From the NCBI GenBank assembly GCA_947624755.1, contig CANQLQ010000143.1:1-5605 (forward strand): 5,605 bases of DNA, read 5' to 3'. The notes beneath the pieces are model-generated. The model did not search any database and was not told where the DNA came from. It worked only from the letters and a program-made list of their open reading frames with translations. This DNA is from an uncultured Clostridia bacterium (lineage in GTDB: Bacteria; Bacillota; Clostridia; Oscillospirales; Acutalibacteraceae). Positions within the stretch are counted from its first letter, which is position 1, and the number at the start of each line of letters is the position of its first letter. Positions 1 through 5,605 of the stretch are shown in pieces. Made by a program: the position numbers and the translations under genes.

Positions 1-1
1 A

Positions 2-304
2 TTCAAGACTATTACCTGCGACAACGGCTGCGAAAACCTTGATTTTGAAGGGATTGAGCGTTCTGTACTCACAAAACGAAAGCGTACAACTGTTTACTAT
101 GCACATCCGTACAGTGCATGGGAACGAGGTTCAAATGAAAATGCAAACAAGCTGATAAGACGATTTATTCCTAAAGGTTCTGACATTGCCAAATTCTCTC
201 ATGAGAGAATTAAGATGATTGAACTTTGGATTAATAATTATCCAAGACGAATATTAAATGGATTTTCTTCTAATATGCTAATTAAATATCTTAATGTCGC
301 TTAA
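2..304 (+). CDS. IS30-family transposase, C-terminal part (5' cut by window edge)
   Basis: This is the last 100 residues of a DDE transposase; the N-terminal helix-turn-helix and the first catalytic aspartate lie outside the window. The frame begins at base 2 and ends at TAA 302-304. Visible motifs are TCDNGCEN near the start, where D7 of the fragment fits the second catalytic Asp, and YAHPYSAWERGSNENANKL, where E46 fits the catalytic Glu, followed by RRFIPKGSD. The HPYSxWERGxNEN…LIRRFxPKG pattern is typical of IS30-family enzymes of Firmicutes. The visible part has no frameshift or premature stop and ends …YLNVA, so the C-terminus looks intact. Whether the whole gene is functional cannot be told. 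It runs towards tyrS (convergent) and is unrelated in function to the minus-strand operon. Family assignment is confident from motifs; the specific IS name is not known. Confidence 0.88.
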   Translation, partial: FKTITCDNGCENLDFEGIERSVLTKRKRTTVYYAHPYSAWERGSNENANKLIRRFIPKGSDIAKFSHERIKMIELWINNYPRRILNGFSSNMLIKYLNVA

Positions 305-317
305 TTTTTTCGGATAT

Positions 318-340
318 TTTATATTGCAATTTATAAATCA
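318..340. repeat. Candidate right terminal inverted repeat of the IS30-family element
   Basis: This AT-rich segment lies 13 bases after the transposase stop and is centred on the palindrome ATTGCAAT (323-330). Its position and composition fit an IS30-type right end. The matching left repeat is not in the window, so this is a placement guess rather than an observed inverted repeat. Confidence 0.25.
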
Positions 341-370
341 AAAAAGAATACGCAGCCGTAAAATGACTTC

Positions 371-400
371 AAAAAAGCCGCCGTCAGATTTTGACAGCGG
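371..400 (-). terminator. Rho-independent terminator of tyrS and the upstream operon
   Basis: Read on the minus strand, CCGCTGTCA (400-392) pairs with TGACGGCGG (386-378) to give a 9-bp GC-rich stem with a single G·U pair and a 5-base loop. The tract CTTTTTT (377-371) follows at once. This is a textbook intrinsic terminator for leftward transcription, about 115 bases after the tyrS stop. The plus-strand reading lacks a T-run after the stem, so it should not stop transcripts from the transposase. Confidence 0.9.
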
Positions 401-516
401 AAAATACGGCAATACCGTGGCCGAAAAACGACCTCTTTTGTTGATTATTCTTTTTGAGTTTAAGTTGTTACGCAATTATTTTTTCAAATATAGAGCGTAT
501 TTAGGTAAACATTTTA

Positions 517-1743
517 TTATTCAATTATAACCTTATGGAAAACTTTTTTGCCTTTTTTAATAATTACATGACCTTTTTCAAAGTCTTGCGGTGTAAGGAA
601 AGCTACCGGGTCGGTAAGTTTAACATCATCAACGGAAACACCGCCCTGTATAACAAGTCTTCTGCCCTCGCCTTTTGACGCTATGATGCCCGCTTTGAGC
701 ATCACGTCAACTACGGCAATTTTTCCGTCAGCAAAGTCAGCCTGAGAAATTACGGTTGTCGGCATATTGTCTGTGTTTATACCGTTTGAGAAAAGCGCTT
801 TCGCAGTCTCCTGCGCTTTTTGGGCTTCTTCCTCCCCGTGAACGAGCTTTGTAAGTTCAAAGGCAAGAATTTCTTTTGCGGTATTAAGCTGACTGCCTTC
901 CCAAGAATCCATTTTGTCGATTTCTTCAAGCGGAAGGAAGGTGAGCATTCTTATACATTTGAGAACGTCACTGTCGGAAACATTTCTCCAGTACTGATAA
1001 AATTCATAGGGACTTGTTTTTTGAGGATCAAGCCAAACAGCGCCCTTTTGGGTTTTGCCCATCTTCTTGCCCTCAGAATTAAGCAAAAGAGTTATTGTCA
1101 TGGCATAAGCATCTTTTGAAAGTTTTTTACGGATAAGCTCTGTACCGCCGAGCATATTGCTCCACTGGTCATCGCCGCCGAACTGCATATTGCAGCCGTA
1201 CTTTTGAAAAAGCTGATAAAAGTCATAACTTTGCATTATCATATAGTTAAATTCAAGGAAGGAAAGACCTTTTTCCATTCTCTGCTTGTAACATTCAGCG
1301 GCAAGCATTTTATTTACCGAAAAGCATGAACCGACTTCGCGAAGCACTTGAACATAATTGAGGTCAAGAAGCCAGTCGGCGTTGTTAACCATAAGAGCCC
1401 TATCGTCGGAAAAATCAATAAAGCGGCTCATCTGCTTTTTGAAGCATTCACAGTTATGCTCTATCTGTTCTTTGGTCATCATCTGACGCATATCGCTCCT
1501 GCCGGACGGGTCGCCTATCATACCCGTGCCGCCGCCGATAAGAGCAATAGGTTTATTGCCCGCCATTTGAAGTCTTTTCATAAGGCAAAGAGCCATAAAG
1601 TGACCGACATGAAGGCTGTCGGCAGTCGGGTCAAAACCGATATAAAAAACCGCCTTGCCGTTATTTACAATTTCTTTTATTTCTTCTTCGTCCGTCACCT
1701 GTGCAATAAGCCCACGGGCAACAAGTTCTTCATATATCTGCAT
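517..1743 (-). CDS. tyrS: Tyrosyl-tRNA synthetase (TyrRS), class I
   Basis: The enzyme charges tRNA-Tyr with tyrosine using ATP in the cytoplasm. The 408-residue protein is full length for the TyrS type with a C-terminal S4 domain. The Rossmann catalytic domain begins with YIGFDPTADSLHVGH, which contains the class I HIGH-type signature HVGH (45-48). It continues with the conserved GGGTGMIGDPSGR (70-82), the tyrosine and tRNA site region NYMIMQSYDF (166-175), QFGGDDQWSN (187-196) and the KMSKS equivalent KMGKT (227-231), followed by GAVWLDPQKTSPYEFYQ. The S4 RNA-binding domain spans roughly 340-405, with GEGRRLVIQGGVSVD. The ATG at 1743 is supported by GAAAGGA at 1758-1752, 8 bases upstream, and by the usual N-terminus. 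The gene follows recN by 59 bases, has its own near-consensus promoter and ends before a strong terminator. No motif is missing. Confidence 0.98.
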   Translation of the reverse strand: MQIYEELVARGLIAQVTDEEEIKEIVNNGKAVFYIGFDPTADSLHVGHFMALCLMKRLQMAGNKPIALIGGGTGMIGDPSGRSDMRQMMTKEQIEHNCECFKKQMSRFIDFSDDRALMVNNADWLLDLNYVQVLREVGSCFSVNKMLAAECYKQRMEKGLSFLEFNYMIMQSYDFYQLFQKYGCNMQFGGDDQWSNMLGGTELIRKKLSKDAYAMTITLLLNSEGKKMGKTQKGAVWLDPQKTSPYEFYQYWRNVSDSDVLKCIRMLTFLPLEEIDKMDSWEGSQLNTAKEILAFELTKLVHGEEEAQKAQETAKALFSNGINTDNMPTTVISQADFADGKIAVVDVMLKAGIIASKGEGRRLVIQGGVSVDDVKLTDPVAFLTPQDFEKGHVIIKKGKKVFHKVIIE

Positions 1744-1751
1744 ATTTGTTT

Positions 1752-1758
1752 TCCTTTC
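1752..1758 (-). promoter_or_regulatory. Ribosome binding site of tyrS
   Basis: GAAAGGA on the minus strand lies 8 bases before the ATG at 1743-1741, a normal spacing that fixes this start. Confidence 0.8.
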
Positions 1759-1776
1759 AGATAAAAGTCGTCATAT

Positions 1777-1806
1777 ATAATACCGTTTATATTGTGTTTT
1801 TGTCAA
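1777..1806 (-). promoter_or_regulatory. Sigma-A (sigma-70 type) promoter of tyrS, overlapping the recN stop
   Basis: On the minus strand a perfect TTGACA -35 box (1806-1801) is followed after 18 bases by TATTAT (1782-1777), one base from the TATAAT consensus. The expected transcription start is near 1770, giving a leader of about 27 nt before the tyrS ATG. The recN stop codon TGA (1805-1803) is part of the -35 hexamer. The short leader leaves no room for a T-box or other riboswitch. The transcription start itself is inferred. Confidence 0.78.
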
Positions 1807-3476
1807 GGATTATTTGCAAAATCAATCAATTCGCAAGCCGACATAAGAGTTGTTTTCGTAATTACATCACCGCCGATTATCCTTGCAATTTCTCTTATTC
1901 TCTCGTCGTCTACAAGCTTTCTTACAGCCGTGCAGGTTTTGTTATCTTCCAAGCTCTTTTCAACAAGAAGATGATTGTCCGCTCCCGCCGCAATTTGAGC
2001 AAGATGAGTAACACAAAGGATCTGCTTACCTTTTGAAACCTGACGAAGCTTATAGGCAATTTTATGCGCCGCTTTTCCGCTTACTCCGGTGTCTATTTCA
2101 TCAAAGATTATTGTATCGCAGTTTTCAGCGTCCGAAAGCACACACCGAATAGCAAGCATAACTCTTGAAAGTTCACCGCCCGAAGCAATTTTTGCAAGCG
2201 GTTTAGGCGCTTGTCCTGCGTTGGCGCTGAGAAGAAACTCCGCCTCGTCAATACCGTTTTCACAAGGCTTCGTTTCTTTAAAATCAACCGTAAACAGTGC
2301 GCCTTTCATATCAAGATAATTTAGCTCACTCATAACGTCAACTTCAAATTTAGCCGCATAATCCTTACGTTTTTCGGATATATTCCGCGCCCTTTTATAA
2401 AGTTCATCTTTTAAAACGTCAATTTCCGCTTCTATTTCTTTCGCTCTTTCATCGCTTGTGCGGATATTGTTATATTCGTCCGTGATTTTTTCAAGATAAG
2501 AAAGCATTTCTTCTTCACTCTCGCCGTATTTCCTTGAAAGACGGTAAAGAAGGTCTAATCTTTGTTCAACCGAGTTTATATCTGTATCGTTTTCGTCAAG
2601 TGCGGAAAGTTCATCGGATACCGCGGAAAGACAGTCTTCTATTTCATAGCGGAAATTTTCGGCGGAACGAAGATAGACTTCAAAATCCTTGTTGTATTCA
2701 CTCGCGCTGTCAAGCGAATTTTCGAGGCTGTAAAGCATATCAACAAGACCGCTTGTGTTTTCATCGCCGCCGATTACCGTTTTTGCGCCGTAAAGACAAG
2801 AAGCTATTTTTTCACGGTTTTGAATTTTATGTTTTTTTGCGGTGAGTTCTTCCTTTTCGCCCACAGTAATATCGGCATTTTGAAGCTCGTTTATCTGATA
2901 AGACAAAAATTCAAGCCTTTGCTGTTTATCGGTCTCGCTTTGGTTTATTGATGAAAGTTCTTTTTCTTTTGAAAGAAGATTATGATAAACCTCCTTGTAT
3001 TCTTTAAGGTCATCCTGCGTTCCGGCAAGATAATCAATATAGCCGAGGTGACTTTCTTTTTGAAGAAGGTGCTGGCTGTCATGCTGACCGCAAATTGTGA
3101 TAAGCTCTCTTCCGACAGCTTTGAGCATTGAAACCGTTACAGGCTGTCCGTTTATACGGCAGGAGCTTCTTCCGTCAGCGGTTATTGTTCTTGAAACGAG
3201 TAGGCTTGCGTCATCTTCGCTTTCAATTTCAAATTCATCAAGAATTTCTTTTGCACTTTTGGGAATATATTCAAAGAATGCGCTGACCTTTGCATTTTGC
3301 GCGCCGTCACGCACAAGATCTTTTGAAGTCCGCTCACCGAGAACGGCGTTTAATGAGTCAATAATTATGGATTTACCCGCACCGGTTTCACCGGTCAGAA
3401 TGTTAAGGCCGTTTTCAAAAGCAATTTCAGCTTTTTCAATTACAGCCACATTATTTATCTTAAGTTCAGAAAGCAT
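1803..3476 (-). CDS. recN: DNA repair protein RecN (SMC-like ATPase)
   Basis: RecN is a cytoplasmic, SMC-like ATPase that acts early in recombinational repair of double-strand breaks. With the ATG at 3476 the protein has 557 residues, the family's usual size. It begins MLSELKINNVAVIEKAEI, the standard RecN N-terminus. The head domain has Walker A GETGAGKS (29-36) and the Q-loop region ICGQHDSQHLL (128-138). The middle, about 155-380, is charged, Glu/Lys-rich and helical, as expected of the coiled-coil arm. The second half of the head has the ABC signature ASGGELSR (431-438), Walker B with TIIFDEIDTGVSG (455-467), and the switch histidine in CVTHLAQIAA (H491). The frame is open upstream to a TTG at 3509, adding 11 residues, but that start has no ribosome site and the extra residues are unlike the family. 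No SOS (CGAAC-N4-GTTCG) box is seen nearby. The gene is probably read from the upstream operon. Confidence 0.97.
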   Translation of the reverse strand: MLSELKINNVAVIEKAEIAFENGLNILTGETGAGKSIIIDSLNAVLGERTSKDLVRDGAQNAKVSAFFEYIPKSAKEILDEFEIESEDDASLLVSRTITADGRSSCRINGQPVTVSMLKAVGRELITICGQHDSQHLLQKESHLGYIDYLAGTQDDLKEYKEVYHNLLSKEKELSSINQSETDKQQRLEFLSYQINELQNADITVGEKEELTAKKHKIQNREKIASCLYGAKTVIGGDENTSGLVDMLYSLENSLDSASEYNKDFEVYLRSAENFRYEIEDCLSAVSDELSALDENDTDINSVEQRLDLLYRLSRKYGESEEEMLSYLEKITDEYNNIRTSDERAKEIEAEIDVLKDELYKRARNISEKRKDYAAKFEVDVMSELNYLDMKGALFTVDFKETKPCENGIDEAEFLLSANAGQAPKPLAKIASGGELSRVMLAIRCVLSDAENCDTIIFDEIDTGVSGKAAHKIAYKLRQVSKGKQILCVTHLAQIAAGADNHLLVEKSLEDNKTCTAVRKLVDDERIREIARIIGGDVITKTTLMSACELIDFANNP

Positions 3477-3542
3477 CTTTCTTTTGCGGCTTTCAGCCTT
3501 TCCTTTCAAATAATTTCAATTTTATGTAGAAAAGAGTATCTT
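3477..3542 (-). other. argR-recN intergenic spacer with weak recN translation signals
   Basis: This AT-rich gap of 66 bases has no intrinsic terminator and no clear promoter; a TAAAAT at 3524-3519 could be a -10 box but lacks a matching -35. The best Shine-Dalgarno-like tract, AAAGGAAAGG (3506-3497), is about 20 bases from the recN ATG, too far for a standard site. A small stem-loop, GGCT-GAA-AGCC (3498-3488), lies between them and slightly overlaps the tract. A purine run, AAAAGAAAG, directly abuts the ATG. Confidence 0.55.
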
Positions 3543-3992
3543 TTATTTTATCATTGATTCAATTATAGTCTTAAACGATTCCGCAATTTCTTCGGTTCTG
3601 CAAAGAGCAAAAATCGTGTCGTCACCGGCAAGTGTTCCGACAATTTTGTCCGCAATAAGATTGTCAAGCGCCGCCGCGGCAGCGTTTGCCATACCGGAAT
3701 AGCACTTTACAACGGCAGTATTTCCGGCATAATCAATATCGACAATGGACTGTGAAAGGATAGCTTTGTATTTTTCAATTTCATCGCCGTTATCGCTTTT
3801 TGCATATGAATATTTATATTGCCCATCTTGGGCATGTGATTTGACAAGCTTCAAAGATTTAATATCTCTTGAAACGGTTGCCTGAGTTACTTTGTAACCC
3901 ATTTTGTTGAGCCTGAGCATAAGTTCTTCCTGTGTTGCAATGTTTTCCTTTTCGATCAAAGCAAGAATTGCTTCATGTCTGTTTTTTTTCAT
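3543..3992 (-). CDS. argR: Arginine repressor ArgR/AhrC
   Basis: This is an arginine-sensing transcription regulator. The family forms hexamers that bind ARG boxes, repress arginine synthesis and, in Bacillus-type bacteria, activate catabolism. The 149 residues match the usual length. The N-terminal winged helix-turn-helix (about 1-65) includes ATQEELMLRL and the recognition element VTQATVSRDIKSLKLVK with the conserved Ser-Arg pair (41-42). The C-terminal oligomerisation and arginine-binding domain (about 75-149) has SGMANAAAAALD and the hallmark GTLAGDDTIF, whose Asp pair (124-125) contacts arginine in the family. The ATG at 3992 is preceded by a strong GGGAGG at 8 bases. It lies 17 bases after nadK, so it is almost certainly cotranscribed. 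Its position between nadK and recN, away from arg genes, is the normal Firmicutes arrangement. I saw no convincing ARG box in the window. Confidence 0.96.
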   Translation of the reverse strand: MKKNRHEAILALIEKENIATQEELMLRLNKMGYKVTQATVSRDIKSLKLVKSHAQDGQYKYSYAKSDNGDEIEKYKAILSQSIVDIDYAGNTAVVKCYSGMANAAAAALDNLIADKIVGTLAGDDTIFALCRTEEIAESFKTIIESMIK

Positions 3993-4000
3993 AAAAAATT

Positions 4001-4006
4001 CCTCCC
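4001..4006 (-). promoter_or_regulatory. Ribosome binding site of argR
   Basis: GGGAGG on the minus strand lies in the 17-base gap after the nadK stop, 8 bases before the argR ATG. It is one of the strongest translation signals in the window. Confidence 0.85.
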
Positions 4007-4009
4007 GGC

Positions 4010-4867
4010 TTACGCCCTTCTTTCAGAAAGTTTTTTTGTTAGTATATCTGTAAAACTATCGGATTTTATCCTGATAATTTTTGTATTTCGGTCAGCGCGT
4101 TTTATTATAATCTTGCTGTTTGGCATAATTTCAATCGCCTCTTCGCCGTCACAGCTTAATACCGGTCTGCAAAGTTCATGATTGACTACTTTCATCTCAA
4201 GTTCACAGCCGCAGTTGAATATTATTGACCTTGAAAAAAGCGAGTGAGTGCAAATAGGAGTCAGAATAATACTTTCAATTGTCGGGTCAACCACAGGTCC
4301 GCCGGAAGAAAGCGAATATGCCGTAGAACCGGTGGGGGTGGCAATTATAAGTCCGTCCGCGTAATAGTCGTTGGTTTTTTTACCGTTGCAGGAAAGCGTA
4401 ATGTCGCAAAGCCGAAGCGATGTACCTCTTGCAAGGACGGCATCATTGAGACAGTAATATTTCCCGGCAAGCTCATTACCGATATAATGCTCGCAACAAA
4501 GCATCATTCTGTTGTCAATTTCATAATTTTCATCAATAAGATTTTTCAAAAGCGAAAGCTCCTGCTTTTCAAGTCCCGCAAGAAATCCGAGAGTTCCGGC
4601 ATTGATACCGAGAATTTTCTTGTCATATTTTGCGGCATTATGCGCGCTGTGGATAAAGGTTCCGTCGCCGCCTATTGAAATGAGTATATCGCATAATTTT
4701 ACGGATTCTTCGCCGTCAAGAAAAACAGCCTTGGTTTTTTTGAAAGTGTCCTTGTAGCGCTGCGCCATAAGAATCCGAACGCCTAATTTTTCAAGTTCAC
4801 ATAGGACATTGAGCGCAACTTCATATGCATTTTCTCTTGTAAGGTTTACGTCAATTGCAATTTTCAA
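4010..4867 (-). CDS. nadK: NAD kinase (ATP/polyphosphate-type NadK), TTG start
   Basis: NadK phosphorylates NAD to NADP and is the cell's source of NADP(H). The 285-residue protein is typical in length. It shows the signature GGDGT (66-70) in ISIGGDGTF, NAGTLGFLAG (89-98), the NAD-binding NDAVLAR (141-147), and the central YYADGLIIATPTGSTAYSLSSGGP block (168-191), which carries D171. SCDGEE (228-233) near the C-terminal sheet is also conserved. The start is TTG at 4867-4865, supported by AAAGGAG 7 bases upstream and by the family-typical MKIAI N-terminus; no ATG lies at the expected position. It overlaps tlyA by 4 bases (TTGA), which suggests translational coupling. The tlyA-nadK pairing is conserved in Firmicutes and the roles are otherwise unrelated. 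No key residue is missing. Confidence 0.97.
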   Translation of the reverse strand: MKIAIDVNLTRENAYEVALNVLCELEKLGVRILMAQRYKDTFKKTKAVFLDGEESVKLCDILISIGGDGTFIHSAHNAAKYDKKILGINAGTLGFLAGLEKQELSLLKNLIDENYEIDNRMMLCCEHYIGNELAGKYYCLNDAVLARGTSLRLCDITLSCNGKKTNDYYADGLIIATPTGSTAYSLSSGGPVVDPTIESIILTPICTHSLFSRSIIFNCGCELEMKVVNHELCRPVLSCDGEEAIEIMPNSKIIIKRADRNTKIIRIKSDSFTDILTKKLSERRA

Positions 4868-5605
4868 TTGTTTTCTCCTTTGTTGAGCATATCGTGAGAA
4901 TGTTTTACAACCGCTTCGGGCGAAAGATCATGAAGGCCTTGCGGTTCTTCGGTCTTTTGAATATAAATCAGATATTCAATGTTTCCCCTCGGACCCTTGA
5001 TTGGCGAATAGTCAAGATTAAGCACACTAAAACCGTTTTCAAGAACAAAATTATATATATTTTTTACAACTTCAATATGGGTTTCGATGTCTCTTACAAC
5101 GCCGTTTTTTCCAACCTTTTCCCTGCCGGCTTCAAACTGAGGTTTGATAAGACAGACCGCTTTCGCTCCGATTTTGAGAAGGTTTCGCATTACGGGAACA
5201 ATGAGCTTCAGCGAAATAAAGGAAACATCAACGCTTGCAAAGTCGGCTTCTTCCGGTATTTGTTCATGTGTTACATAGCGAAAGTTGGTTCTTTCCATAT
5301 TAACAACACGCTCATCTTTACGCAGCTTCCACGCAAGCTGACCATAGCCTACATCTATAGAATATACCTTTGAAGCTCCGTTTTGCAGCATACAATCGGT
5401 AAAACCGCCGGTAGAAGCGCCGATATCCATACATACCGAGCCTTCGAGGGAAAGCCCGAACTCTTTCACGGCCTTTTCAAGCTTGAAACCTCCGCGGCTT
5501 ACATAGGGCATTTTTTCCCCACGAACTTCGATGCAGTCCTCTTCTTTAACATTGACGCCCGCTTTAGTGGATTTCATATTATTTACATAAACCTGCCCTG
5601 CCATT
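4864..5605 (-). CDS. tlyA: TlyA-family rRNA 2'-O-methyltransferase (hemolysin A family), 5' end outside window
   Basis: This family has an N-terminal S4 RNA-binding domain and a C-terminal FtsJ/RrmJ-like SAM methyltransferase. In mycobacteria and some other bacteria TlyA 2'-O-methylates cytidines of 16S and 23S rRNA. About 246 residues are visible. The ATG at 5604 is probably internal, because MAGQVYVN lies in the middle of the S4 domain; I estimate 20-25 N-terminal residues are missing. The rest of the S4 domain runs to about residue 30. The SAM site is MDIGASTGGFTD (59-70). The K-D-K-E tetrad of the FtsJ fold is visible as K41 (RGGFKLEKA), D126 (SVDVSFISL), K154 (LIKPQFEAG) and E210 (GNIEYL). 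The gene ends TGA 4866-4864, overlapping nadK. The rRNA target is inferred from the family, and haemolytic activity should not be assumed. A partner gene upstream, often dxs in this cluster, cannot be seen. Confidence 0.94.
   Translation of the reverse strand, partial: MAGQVYVNNMKSTKAGVNVKEEDCIEVRGEKMPYVSRGGFKLEKAVKEFGLSLEGSVCMDIGASTGGFTDCMLQNGASKVYSIDVGYGQLAWKLRKDERVVNMERTNFRYVTHEQIPEEADFASVDVSFISLKLIVPVMRNLLKIGAKAVCLIKPQFEAGREKVGKNGVVRDIETHIEVVKNIYNFVLENGFSVLNLDYSPIKGPRGNIEYLIYIQKTEEPQGLHDLSPEAVVKHSHDMLNKGENN
4875..4881 (-). promoter_or_regulatory. Ribosome binding site that decides the TTG start of nadK
   Basis: AAAGGAG on the minus strand is a near-complete anti-16S match 7 bases before TTG 4867-4865. 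It lies inside the 3' end of tlyA, and it is the main evidence for the TTG start. Confidence 0.85.

Larger units (their letters stand above)
1..340 (+). mobile_element. 3' end of an IS30-family insertion sequence; right boundary uncertain
   Basis: The transposase fragment implies that an insertion sequence enters the window from the left. IS30 elements normally end within a few tens of bases after the transposase stop, in an AT-rich terminal inverted repeat of about 20-30 bp. The AT-rich stretch after the stop at 302-304 contains the small palindrome ATTGCAAT (323-330), and the sequence character changes by about 351, where GC-richer terminator-like DNA begins. The right boundary is therefore placed near 340 by inference. 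It cannot be confirmed because the left terminus and the target duplication are outside the window. Confidence 0.5.
305..516. other. Convergent intergenic region between the transposase and tyrS
   Basis: These 212 bases hold the possible insertion-sequence end (about 318-340), the tyrS terminator (371-400) and further small inverted repeats around it. GCCGTA at 355-360 pairs with TACGGC at 405-410, enclosing the terminator, and ACGG/CCGT at 406-409 and 414-418 could form a short hairpin. From about 430 to 516 the DNA is very AT-rich, and I see no convincing coding sequence on either strand. An open frame can be drawn across the region on the plus strand from 294, but it starts inside the transposase gene in another frame and has no family resemblance. 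Confidence 0.7.

Noticed and set aside
227..231. TyrS residues 227-231 (coordinates here are protein residues): KMGKT instead of canonical KMSKS
   Set aside because: Bacterial TyrRS enzymes commonly carry KFGKT-like variants at this site, so this is normal variation and not a defect.
294..530. Open frame on the plus strand across the transposase end and intergenic region
   Set aside because: It begins inside the transposase gene in another frame, runs through the tyrS terminator and into the tyrS 3' end, has no clear ribosome site and resembles no known family.
1348..1764. Plus-strand open frame antisense to tyrS (138 codons), and similar frames antisense to recN, nadK and tlyA
   Set aside because: They lie opposite strongly supported genes, show no recognisable domains and are best explained as frame shadows.
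3477..3509. RecN start at TTG 3509, adding 11 residues
   Set aside because: No ribosome site precedes it, the extra residues are basic and unlike the family, and the ATG at 3476 gives the standard RecN N-terminus.
3508..3522. Possible ARG box (TTGAA…TTGAA) upstream of recN
   Set aside because: The half-sites are in direct orientation, whereas ARG boxes are inverted (TGAAT…ATTCA), and the site is not near an arginine gene.
3531..3545. AAAAGA-TAC-TCTTTT inverted repeat at the argR stop as a terminator
   Set aside because: The 6-bp stem is almost all A-T with a 3-base loop and no following T-run, so it is too weak to act as an intrinsic terminator.
3440..3560. LexA/SOS box for recN
   Set aside because: A GTTC occurs near 3464, but there is no GAAC partner at the required 4-base spacing.

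Overview
The window looks like ordinary chromosomal DNA of a low-to-moderate GC Firmicute. A clostridial (class Clostridia) genome is the best guess, based on gene order, purine-rich ribosome binding sites and a TTG start. Genus cannot be told from this sequence. Almost the whole window is a co-directional minus-strand block that reads, in transcription order, tlyA (5' end cut by the window edge) – nadK – argR – recN – tyrS. The tlyA-nadK-argR-recN order is a well-known conserved cluster of Firmicutes.

Layout from high to low coordinates: tlyA (rRNA 2'-O-methyltransferase family) overlaps nadK (NAD kinase) by 4 bp, and nadK starts at TTG behind a strong AAAGGAG site. Seventeen bases later comes argR (arginine-responsive repressor), then a 66-base AT-rich gap, then recN (SMC-like DNA-repair ATPase). 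The recN stop codon sits inside the -35 box of a near-consensus promoter that serves tyrS (tyrosyl-tRNA synthetase), so tyrS can be transcribed on its own with a leader of only about 27 nt. A strong intrinsic terminator at 371-400 ends the tyrS/operon transcript.

At the low-coordinate edge, on the plus strand and converging on tyrS, lies the last third or so of an IS30-family transposase, with a possible element terminus just after it. The gap between transposase and tyrS (305-516) holds that possible terminus, the terminator with nested inverted repeats, and about 100 bases of AT-rich sequence with no recognisable gene.

The five housekeeping genes share an operon more than a pathway: ribosomal RNA modification (TlyA), NADP supply (NadK), arginine control (ArgR), recombinational repair (RecN) and tRNA charging (TyrS). 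All key motifs are intact in the visible parts. I found no sign of a new multi-gene system. The points worth a second look are regulatory and small-scale: the promoter/stop-codon overlap, the absence of a T-box before tyrS, the unclear ribosome binding site of recN, and the structured 3' region.
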